From Actinomycetota bacterium (lineage in GTDB: Bacteria > Actinomycetota > Actinomycetes > Nanopelagicales > Nanopelagicaceae), in the NCBI GenBank assembly GCA_947452525.1, contig CANGCW010000035.1, positions 1 through 8,659 of the forward strand: a stretch of 8,659 nucleotides of DNA. The letters run 5' to 3'. How positions within the stretch are numbered: the stretch's first letter is position 1; each line of letters begins with the position of its first letter. The notes under the pieces were generated by a model, which saw nothing but the letters and a program-made list of their open reading frames with translations, was not told the DNA's origin and did not search any database. Shown in pieces: positions 1 to 6,019 of this stretch. The translations under genes and the position numbers were made by a program.

Positions 1-1439
1 AGAACATGGGCGCTCAGCTCGTTAAGCAAGTTGCTGAGAAGACCAATGATGTCGCTGGAGATGGAACAACAACTGCGACTGTTCTTGCACAAGCAATGGT
101 GAAGGAAGGCCTTCGCAATCTTGCTGCTGGCGCACAGCCAATGGAGATTAAGTTCGGTATCGAAGCTGCTGTGAAGGCAGTCTCTGATGCGCTCGCTAAG
201 AATGCAACAGCAGTCTCGGGCAAGGCTCAGATTGCAGATGTCGCTACCATTTCTGCACAGGATAAGAAGATTGGCGATCTCATCGCAGAGGCGATGGATA
301 AGGTCGGCAAGGATGGCGTCATCACCGTTGAAGAGTCATCGACAACTGGTCTTGAGCTCGACTTCACTGAGGGCATGCAGTTCGATAAGGGCTACATCTC
401 TCCATACTTCGTCACTGATTCAGATCGCATGGAGACAGTGCTTGAAGATGCCTACATCTTGATCTCAGGACAGAAGATCTCAGCACTTAGCGATATTTTG
501 CCTGTTCTTGAGAAGGTCGCACAGGCTAACAAGCCACTCTTGATTATCGCTGAAGATGTTGATGGCGAGGCGCTATCAACTCTCGTCGTTAACAGAATGC
601 GCGGAACATTCGCATCAGCAGCTGTTAAGGCGCCAGGCTTTGGTGATCGTCGTAAGGCGATGTTGCAAGATATTGCAGTCCTCACCGGCGGTCAGGTCAT
701 CACAACAGAGGTTGGTCTCAAGCTCGAGACTGTAACCCTTGATCTCTTGGGTCGCGCACGTCGCGTCGTTATCACCAAGGACAACACAACCATCATCGAC
801 GGCGCTGGCGATAAGCAGGCTGTTGCTGGTCGCGTTGCTGAAATTCGCGGCGAGATCTCAACAACAGATTCTGACTGGGATCGCGAGAAGTTGCAGGAGC
901 GTCTTGCGAAGCTCGCTGGTGGCGTCTGCGTTATCAAGGTCGGCGCACATACTGAGGTTGAATTGAAGGAGAAGAAGCACCGTCTTGAGGATGCTATCTC
1001 TGCAACTCGCGCAGCAGTGGAAGAGGGAATCGTTGTCGGCGGAGGCGCAGCACTTGTGCATGCAGCTTCAGCGCTCGATGGTGACCTCGGACTAACAGGT
1101 GATCGCGCAGTCGGTGTACGTCTCGTGCAGAAGGCATGCGATGAGCCACTACGTTGGATCGCAGAGAATGCTGGCGCAGAGGGTTATGTCGTTGTTGCGA
1201 AGGTCCGCTCAATGAAGGCTAATGAGGGATTTAACGCAGCTGATGACACCTACGGCGACCTCGTCAAAGAGGGCGTTATCGATCCAGTGAAGGTGACACG
1301 TTCAGCACTTGCTAACGCGGCATCTATCGCAGCGATGTTTATTACAACAGAGGCGCTCGTCTTTGAAACGCCTGAGGAGAAGAAGGAAGAGGCTTCCGGC
1401 CATGGACATAGCCATGGACCTGGTGGGCACTCCCACTAA
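1..1439 (+). CDS. groEL: Chaperonin GroEL (60 kDa, GroEL1-like), 5' end missing
   Basis: ATP-dependent cytosolic chaperonin that forms ring complexes with GroES and encloses unfolded proteins. The reading frame is already open at the left edge (first full codon at base 3). The first visible residues, NMGAQLVKQVA, match GroEL at about residue 68, so some 65 residues including the start are outside the window; the ATG at base 6 is internal. About 478 residues remain. Visible signatures are the nucleotide-binding AGDGTTTATVLAQA near the left end, the apical-domain stretch, GVCVIKVGAHTEVELKEKK, RAAVEEGIVVGGGAAL, and FNAADDTYGDLVKEGVIDP near the C-terminus. The tail is not the usual Gly-Gly-Met repeat: it ends in GHGHSHGPGGHSH with five His, as in actinobacterial GroEL1 paralogues. 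A strong terminator follows 11 bases after the stop. Upstream groES and any CIRCE/HrcA control lie outside the window. Family assignment is certain; GroEL1 versus GroEL2 is inferred from the tail and the neighbouring guaB. Confidence 0.97.
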   Translation, partial: NMGAQLVKQVAEKTNDVAGDGTTTATVLAQAMVKEGLRNLAAGAQPMEIKFGIEAAVKAVSDALAKNATAVSGKAQIADVATISAQDKKIGDLIAEAMDKVGKDGVITVEESSTTGLELDFTEGMQFDKGYISPYFVTDSDRMETVLEDAYILISGQKISALSDILPVLEKVAQANKPLLIIAEDVDGEALSTLVVNRMRGTFASAAVKAPGFGDRRKAMLQDIAVLTGGQVITTEVGLKLETVTLDLLGRARRVVITKDNTTIIDGAGDKQAVAGRVAEIRGEISTTDSDWDREKLQERLAKLAGGVCVIKVGAHTEVELKEKKHRLEDAISATRAAVEEGIVVGGGAALVHAASALDGDLGLTGDRAVGVRLVQKACDEPLRWIAENAGAEGYVVVAKVRSMKANEGFNAADDTYGDLVKEGVIDPVKVTRSALANAASIAAMFITTEALVFETPEEKKEEASGHGHSHGPGGHSH

Positions 1440-1450
1440 CTCGTAACGAG

Positions 1451-1486
1451 AAGCCCCCTTCCGCTCACGCTTGAAGGGGGCTTTTT
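1451..1486 (+). terminator. Intrinsic terminator of groEL
   Basis: A perfect 11-bp inverted repeat (AAGCCCCCTTC at 1451-1461 with GAAGGGGGCTT at 1473-1483) encloses an 11-base loop. A run of five T (1482-1486), partly inside the stem end, follows. This is the classic Rho-independent layout and it lies 11 bases after the groEL stop. It separates the groEL unit from the gua operon. The T-rich end also overlaps the proposed -35 element of the guaB promoter. Confidence 0.95.
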
Positions 1487-1512
1487 GTCTCTCACGGCGC
1501 TCCCCGTAGAAT
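1485..1512 (+). promoter_or_regulatory. guaB operon promoter, leaderless type
   Basis: A -10 box TAGAAT (1507-1512, five of six bases matching TATAAT) lies six bases before the guaB ATG. A weak -35-like TTGTCT (1485-1490) sits 16 bases upstream, inside the groEL terminator's T-rich end. With initiation about seven bases after the -10 box, the transcript would begin at or next to the A of the ATG. No purine-rich Shine-Dalgarno sequence is present before the ATG. Leaderless mRNAs with this geometry are common in actinobacteria. The transcription start is inferred from spacing, not measured. Confidence 0.75.
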
Positions 1513-1518
1513 GCGCCA

Positions 1519-2640
1519 ATGAGTGATGGATATCGCGAAAAAGTAGTTCTCCTCGGGCTTACCTACGATGATGTCCTCCTCCTGCCGGATGCATCCCAGG
1601 TCGTTCCATCCGAGGTCGAGACAAGAACACGTCTGACGCGAAAGATTGAGTTAAAGATCCCGATCCTCTCTTCAGCGATGGATACTGTTACTGAAGCGAG
1701 CATGGCGATCGCTCTTGCTAAGGCAGGCGGCATGGGAATCATCCACCGCAACCTGCCGATCGCTGAACAAGTGCAGAATGTTATTGCTGCAAAGAAGCAT
1801 GGCCACGTTGGCGCAGCTGTTGGTGTCGGCGATGATGGATTCGATCGCGCAAGTGCACTCATCGAATCGGGTGTAGATGTCGTTGTTGTAGATACGGCGC
1901 ACGGACATCACCGCGCAGTGCTCGATGCGATTGCTCGCATCAAGAAGTCCTTCCCTGATATTCAAATTATCGGTGGCAATGTTGCAACACGTGCCGGTGC
2001 GCAGGCGTTGATTAATGCTGGTGCAGATGCAGTGAAGGTCGGCGTTGGCCCAGGATCTATCTGCACAACGCGCGTAGTTGCAGGCGTGGGAGTCCCACAA
2101 GTCACTGCAATCATGGAAGCCCACAAGGCATGTTTCTCTGCGGGTGTCCCACTGATCGCTGATGGCGGACTTCAGTACTCAGGTGATATCGCGAAGGCAA
2201 TTGTTGCTGGCGCAGATACTGTGATGCTCGGTTCGCTCCTCGCAGGTTGCGATGAGTCACCAGGAGAACTTCTTGAGATCAACGGCCGTAAGTTCAAGGG
2301 CTACCGCGGTATGGGTTCACTCGGTGCGATGCAATCTCGTGGCGAGCAGAAGTCGTACTCCAAGGATCGTTACATGCAGGATGACGTTCTCGCTGAAGAC
2401 AAGCTCGTTCCAGAAGGCATTGAGGGCAAGGTCGCTTATCGTGGCCCAGTCTCAACCGTCATTCATCAACTCGTCGGCGGACTCCGCTCAGGTATGGGTT
2501 ACGCAGGAGCCGCAACAATTGCAGAGCTCCAAGAGCGCGGCCAACTTATCCAAATCACAGCAGCAGGACTTCAAGAGTCCCACCCACACGATGTTCTCGA
2601 TATTGCAGAAGCTCCTAACTACAGCAGAAGCGGAAAGTAG
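1519..2640 (+). CDS. guaB: IMP dehydrogenase lacking the CBS/Bateman domain
   Basis: Oxidises IMP to XMP with NAD+, the committed step of GMP synthesis, in the cytosol. The (beta/alpha)8 barrel is complete: N-terminal LTYDDVLLLP, SSAMDTVTE (51-59), GGMGIIHRNLP (70-80), VVDTAHGH (123-130), GGNVAT (152-157), the catalytic loop GVGPGSICTTR with Cys182, IADGGLQYSGDIAKA (213-227), the mobile flap with SKDRY giving the Arg284-Tyr285 pair and KLVPEGIEGKV, and a C-terminal SHPHDVLDIAEAPNY. At 373 residues it is about 110-150 shorter than usual. The tandem CBS module normally inserted after HRNL..EQ is gone, leaving a short linker (about residues 86-97) that joins directly to VGAAVGVG. The ATG at 1519 is the first start after an in-frame TAG at 1507. 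It is the first gene of the gua operon and its mRNA is probably leaderless. The enzyme is probably active but without CBS-mediated purine-nucleotide control. Confidence 0.96.
   Translation: MSDGYREKVVLLGLTYDDVLLLPDASQVVPSEVETRTRLTRKIELKIPILSSAMDTVTEASMAIALAKAGGMGIIHRNLPIAEQVQNVIAAKKHGHVGAAVGVGDDGFDRASALIESGVDVVVVDTAHGHHRAVLDAIARIKKSFPDIQIIGGNVATRAGAQALINAGADAVKVGVGPGSICTTRVVAGVGVPQVTAIMEAHKACFSAGVPLIADGGLQYSGDIAKAIVAGADTVMLGSLLAGCDESPGELLEINGRKFKGYRGMGSLGAMQSRGEQKSYSKDRYMQDDVLAEDKLVPEGIEGKVAYRGPVSTVIHQLVGGLRSGMGYAGAATIAELQERGQLIQITAAGLQESHPHDVLDIAEAPNYSRSGK
2632..2637 (+). promoter_or_regulatory. Ribosome binding site of guaB3
   Basis: GGAAAG lies within the last codons of guaB, eight bases before the guaB3 ATG. 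It supports the start at 2646 and suggests translation of guaB3 is coupled to, or closely follows, that of guaB. Confidence 0.6.
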
Positions 2641-2645
2641 AAGCC

Positions 2646-3758
2646 ATGAATGAGTTTGAAATCGGACCAGGAAAGCGCGCACGCGCTGCCTACTCTTTCG
2701 ACGATATCGCTATCGTGCCAAGCCGTCGCACGCGCGACGCTGAAGAAGTCTCAACATCATGGCAGATTGATGCGTATAAGTTCGATCTCCCAATGCTCGC
2801 AGCACCGATGGACTCCGTCGTCTCACCTGAGACAGCGATTGCAATCGGCAAGCTCGGTGGCCTTGGCGTATTGAATCTTGAGGGTCTCTGGACTCGTCAC
2901 GTAGATCCACGTATTCCACTTGCAGAGATTGCATCGATTCCACAGGAGCAAGCGATCCGTCGTATGCAGGAGCTCTATGCAGCTCCCATTCAACCTGAGT
3001 TGGTTAAGGCTCGTATTGCAGAGATTCGCGCATCAGGCGTAACAGTTGCTGCGGCGCTCTCGCCAGCGCGCACTGCTGAACTACATAAAGTAGTAGTCGA
3101 TGCAGGCGTCGATATCTTCGTTATTCGCGGAACAACAGTGAGCGCAGAGCATGTTGCGACACGCGTTGCACCACTTAACTTGAAGAAGTTCATCTACGAG
3201 CTTGATGTCCCTGTCATCGTTGGTGGTTGCGCAACTGGAACTGCAGCGCTTCACCTAATGCGCGCAGGTGCAGCAGGTGTTCTCGTTGGCTTCGGTGGCG
3301 GTTCGGCTCACACAACACGTACCGTTCTTGGAATTGAAGTACCGATGGCATCTGCAGTTGCAGAGGTTGCGTCAGCCCGCCGCGATTACATGGATGAATC
3401 CGGCGGACGTTACGTTCACGTTATTGCAGATGGTTCTGTTGGTCGCTCAGGAGATATCGCCAAGGCGATCGCATGTGGCGCAGATGCAGTCATGATGGGC
3501 TCACCACTTGCTCGCGCATCCGAGGCACCAGGTAAGGGATGGCACTGGGGAACAGAAGCTAGCCATGATGAACTTCCACGTGGCGACAGAGTTCGCGTTG
3601 GCACTGTAGGAACTCTTGAAGAGGTCCTCGTCGGCCCATCCCACACATCTGATGGCTCTATGAATCTCTTCGGTGCGCTACGTCGTGCAATGGCAACATC
3701 TGGTTACTCAGAGTTGAAGGATTTCCAAAAGGTAGAGGTCGTCATTCACCGTGGTTGA
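2646..3758 (+). CDS. guaB3: GuaB3-family IMP dehydrogenase-related protein
   Basis: A paralogue of IMP dehydrogenase, typical of actinobacteria and cyanobacteria, 370 residues, with a barrel but no CBS domains. Family marks are the N-terminal EIGPGKRARAAYSFDDIAIV, PSRRTR (25-30), GGLGVLNLEGLW (71-82), RRDYMDESGGRYVHVIADG (245-263), AIACGADAVMMGSPLA (274-289) and a C-terminal GPSHTSDGSMNLFGALRRA followed by GYSELKDFQKVEV. The loop matching the IMPDH active site reads GFGGGSAHTTR (215-225), so His222 stands where IMPDH has its catalytic Cys, and the IMPDH flap with its Arg-Tyr pair is not recognisable. Ordinary IMPDH chemistry is therefore unlikely. Cyanobacterial GuaB3 has been reported as a GMP reductase, but transferring that activity here is uncertain because of the missing Cys. 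It starts 5 bases after guaB and is followed by guaA, so a role in guanine-nucleotide balance is inferred from context. Confidence 0.93.
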   Translation: MNEFEIGPGKRARAAYSFDDIAIVPSRRTRDAEEVSTSWQIDAYKFDLPMLAAPMDSVVSPETAIAIGKLGGLGVLNLEGLWTRHVDPRIPLAEIASIPQEQAIRRMQELYAAPIQPELVKARIAEIRASGVTVAAALSPARTAELHKVVVDAGVDIFVIRGTTVSAEHVATRVAPLNLKKFIYELDVPVIVGGCATGTAALHLMRAGAAGVLVGFGGGSAHTTRTVLGIEVPMASAVAEVASARRDYMDESGGRYVHVIADGSVGRSGDIAKAIACGADAVMMGSPLARASEAPGKGWHWGTEASHDELPRGDRVRVGTVGTLEEVLVGPSHTSDGSMNLFGALRRAMATSGYSELKDFQKVEVVIHRG

Positions 3759-3760
3759 GG
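3757..3760 (+). promoter_or_regulatory. Ribosome binding site deciding the guaA start
   Basis: GAGG, overlapping the guaB3 TGA stop, lies eight bases before the GTG at 3769. The other in-frame GTG at 3751 has its nearest purine run (AGAGG at 3734-3738) 12 bases away, too far for good initiation. This favours 3769. Confidence 0.65.
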
Positions 3761-3768
3761 TAAAAGCT

Positions 3769-5316
3769 GTGAATAACGAGTTGGTTCTAGTCGTCGATTT
3801 CGGTGCACAGTACGCACAATTAATTGCGCGCCGTGTTCGCCAAGCAAATGTCTACTCAGAGATCGTCCCATCATCGATGAGCGTTGAGAAGATGCTTGCG
3901 AAGAACCCTAAGGCGATCATCCTCTCAGGCGGACCTTCAAGTGTCTACGAGCCGGGTGCTCCAACGCTCGACGCGGCGCTCTTCAACCACGGCATTCCAG
4001 TATTTGGAATTTGTTATGGCTTCCAGGCGATGGCTGCAGCGCTCGGTGGAACTGTTGCAAAGACAGGCAAGTCAGAGTTTGGTCGCACTGAACTCTCACG
4101 CACTGGTGATTCGCTCTTGCTCCGTGGACTTGATGATGAGTTTAAAGTTTGGATGTCACATGGCGATAGCGTCTCTGTTGCTCCTGAAGGGTTTAAGGCA
4201 ACAGCTGCAACGAGCGATACTCCTATCGCAGCTTTTGAGAGCACTGATGGGCTTCTTGCTGGCGTTCAATTCCATCCCGAAGTACTTCACTCTGAGAACG
4301 GCCAGGAGATACTCCGTCGCTGGTTAATTGATGTCGTTGGATGTAAGCCATCGTGGACAACGGAAAATATTGCTGCAACTGAGATTGAGAAGATCAAGGC
4401 TCAAGTTGGTGGCAAGCGCGTAATTTGTGGCCTATCAGGTGGTGTGGACTCGGCCGTTGCAGCTGCGATTGTGCAGCAAGCAATCGGAGATCAACTCACT
4501 TGCGTATTCGTTGACCACGGCCTTCTTCGCGAAGGTGAAGCGGAGCAAGTCGAAAAAGATTTCGTCGCAGCAACCGGAGTTGCACTGCACATTGTCGATG
4601 CGCGCGAAACATTCCTGAAAGCACTTGCTGGAGTAACAGATCCTGAGACTAAGCGAAAGATTATCGGTGCCGAATTTATCCGCGCCTTTGAAGCGGCAGC
4701 CCGCGAGATCTCTGCACATGAAGAGGTTGAATTCTTAGTGCAGGGAACTCTCTATCCAGATGTTGTCGAATCTGGCGGGGGAGAGGGAGCTGCAAATATT
4801 AAGTCGCACCACAACGTCGGTGGACTGCCTGATGACCTTCAGTTCTCTCTCATCGAGCCACTCCGCACACTCTTTAAGGATGAGGTCCGTGCTGTTGGTA
4901 TCGAACTTGGACTTCCTGAAGAGATTGTGTGGCGCCAGCCATTCCCAGGTCCAGGCTTAGCGATTCGCATTATCGGAGAAGTTACTGAGAATAGACTTAC
5001 AATTCTGCGAAAAGCCGATTTCATCGTTCGCGAGGAATTAAGATTGGCGAAGTTAGATCGAGAGATTTGGCAATGCCCAGTAGTCCTTCTCGCTGATGTG
5101 CGTAGCGTCGGAGTACAGGGAGATGGAAGAACATATGGTCATCCCATTGTTCTCCGCCCAGTCTCAAGTGAAGATGCGATGACTGCAGATTGGAGTCGCC
5201 TTCCGTACGATGTACTGGAGAAGATTTCAACCCGCATCACAAATGAAGTTCGTGAAGTAAATCGCGTAGCGCTCGATCTTACGAGTAAGCCACCTGGCAC
5301 GATTGAATGGGAGTAG
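3769..5316 (+). CDS. guaA: GMP synthase (glutamine-hydrolysing)
   Basis: Converts XMP to GMP using ATP and ammonia released from glutamine; the last step of GMP synthesis, cytosolic. The protein has 515 residues, the normal length for bacterial GuaA. Domain 1 (about 5-190) is a class I glutamine amidotransferase beginning LVLVVDFGAQYAQLIARR, with catalytic Cys82 in FGICYGFQ and the His169/Glu171 pair in QFHPEV. Domain 2 is an ATP pyrophosphatase with the PP-loop SGGVDS (223-228) and DHGLLREGE. The C-terminal dimerisation/XMP-binding domain contains KSHHNVGGLP, WRQPFPGPGLAIRIIGEVT and the family-typical end KPPGTIEWE. The GTG at 3769 is preferred because it has a well-spaced GAGG and gives the usual short N-terminus; a GTG at 3751 would add six residues and overlap guaB3 by 8 bases. 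It is third in the operon, 10 bases after guaB3 and 7 bases before the cyclophilin gene. Confidence 0.97.
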   Translation: MNNELVLVVDFGAQYAQLIARRVRQANVYSEIVPSSMSVEKMLAKNPKAIILSGGPSSVYEPGAPTLDAALFNHGIPVFGICYGFQAMAAALGGTVAKTGKSEFGRTELSRTGDSLLLRGLDDEFKVWMSHGDSVSVAPEGFKATAATSDTPIAAFESTDGLLAGVQFHPEVLHSENGQEILRRWLIDVVGCKPSWTTENIAATEIEKIKAQVGGKRVICGLSGGVDSAVAAAIVQQAIGDQLTCVFVDHGLLREGEAEQVEKDFVAATGVALHIVDARETFLKALAGVTDPETKRKIIGAEFIRAFEAAAREISAHEEVEFLVQGTLYPDVVESGGGEGAANIKSHHNVGGLPDDLQFSLIEPLRTLFKDEVRAVGIELGLPEEIVWRQPFPGPGLAIRIIGEVTENRLTILRKADFIVREELRLAKLDREIWQCPVVLLADVRSVGVQGDGRTYGHPIVLRPVSSEDAMTADWSRLPYDVLEKISTRITNEVREVNRVALDLTSKPPGTIEWE

Positions 5317-5318
5317 GA
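5315..5318 (+). promoter_or_regulatory. Ribosome binding site deciding the cyclophilin start
   Basis: AGGA overlaps the guaA TAG stop and lies five bases before the GTG at 5324, with a second purine run GGGAG just upstream (5309-5313). The upstream in-frame TTG at 5303 would put Asn, Ser and Arg codons in front of an already complete signal peptide, so it is not preferred. Confidence 0.6.
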
Positions 5319-5323
5319 ATAAA

Positions 5324-6019
5324 GTGAAGCGTGCAATTGCAATTACCACATCGCTATTAGTGGTATCTGTAGCCGTTCTCTCACCTGCGCATGCAGCCGA
5401 TAAGTCGAAGAACAAGCCGAAGAGCAAGATGGCATCATCGATGAGCTCAATGCAATCGATGATGAACTCATGCAAGCCAACAAGCGCAGTGGGACATAAG
5501 CCAGCTAAGTTCACTATTCCTTCCTATAAGGTTCCTGCTGCACTCGTGACATTCACATTTAAAACGAACTGTGGTGATATCGTCGTGCAGGCAGATGGTG
5601 AGAACGCACCCATAACAACATTTATCTTTAGTGTGATGGCGAACGTCGGTTACTTTGATAAGACGCTCTGCCACCGCCTCACCACTGCCGGCATCTATGT
5701 CCTTCAATGTGGAGATCCCACAGCGACTGGTGGTGGTGGACCTGCATTCTCTTTCCGCGATGAGAACCTTCCGGCAGCGGTAGCAAATAATTACCCAGCA
5801 GGAACTGTTGCGATGGCTAACTCAGGACCAAATACCAATGGCAGCCAGTTCTTCTTGGTCTATGCCGACACCACGCTTGGAGCTTCCTACACCCGTTGGG
5901 GCAAGATCACCAAAGGTCTCGATATTGTTAAAGCAATCGCTGCTGCAGGTGTAGTTGGCGGCAAGACAGATGGAACGCCAAAGCAGACAATCGCGATCGA
6001 GAAGGTAACTGTTAAATAG
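5324..6019 (+). CDS. Secreted cyclophilin-type peptidyl-prolyl isomerase
   Basis: Predicted to catalyse cis-trans isomerisation of Xaa-Pro bonds outside the cytoplasmic membrane. The 231-residue product begins with a Sec signal peptide: MKR, a hydrophobic core (about 4-20) and a likely signal peptidase I site after AHA (residue 24). There is no lipobox Cys. A Lys-rich stretch follows, then a Met/Ser-rich segment (36-50, MASSMSSMQSMMNSC) and the cyclophilin domain (about 72-230). Domain marks are CHRLTT with the catalytic Arg118, YVLQCGDPT (Gln128), GTVAMANSGPNTNGSQFF (Gln175) and GKITKGLDIV. The longer CHRLTTAGIYVLQCGDP loop is the actinobacterial PpiB style. The Trp that binds cyclosporin in human CypA is not conserved. 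The gene starts 7 bases after guaA and is probably co-transcribed with it. It ends directly against the convergent deacetylase gene. PPIase activity is well supported; the physiological client is unknown. Confidence 0.93.
   Translation: MKRAIAITTSLLVVSVAVLSPAHAADKSKNKPKSKMASSMSSMQSMMNSCKPTSAVGHKPAKFTIPSYKVPAALVTFTFKTNCGDIVVQADGENAPITTFIFSVMANVGYFDKTLCHRLTTAGIYVLQCGDPTATGGGGPAFSFRDENLPAAVANNYPAGTVAMANSGPNTNGSQFFLVYADTTLGASYTRWGKITKGLDIVKAIAAAGVVGGKTDGTPKQTIAIEKVTVK

Noticed and set aside
6..8. ATG at base 6 as the groEL start
   Set aside because: It corresponds to about residue 69 of full-length GroEL and the frame is open upstream to the window edge.
1440..1518. Guanine or other riboswitch ahead of guaB
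   Set aside because: The 79-bp gap is filled by the terminator and promoter, and the inferred transcript starts at the ATG, leaving no leader RNA.
1672..2124. 150-codon open frame on the minus strand inside guaB, Cys-rich product
   Set aside because: It lies wholly antisense to a well-conserved gene, has no recognisable domain and no start signal; such frames arise from the codon pattern of guaB.
1519..2640. Short guaB as a pseudogene or frameshifted gene
   Set aside because: The frame is continuous, every catalytic motif is present in order, and the protein ends normally; only the CBS module is absent.
3751..3768. Longer guaA start at the GTG at 3751
   Set aside because: Its nearest purine run is 12 bases away and it would overlap guaB3; the GTG at 3769 has GAGG at eight bases and gives the usual N-terminus. 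It is not fully excluded.
5303..5323. Cyclophilin start at the TTG at 5303
   Set aside because: It would overlap guaA and extend a signal peptide that already begins properly with MKR at 5324, which has its own AGGA.
5324..5400. Cyclophilin as a lipoprotein
   Set aside because: There is no Cys at the end of the hydrophobic segment; the AHA-A signal peptidase I site fits instead, and the first Cys is at residue 50.
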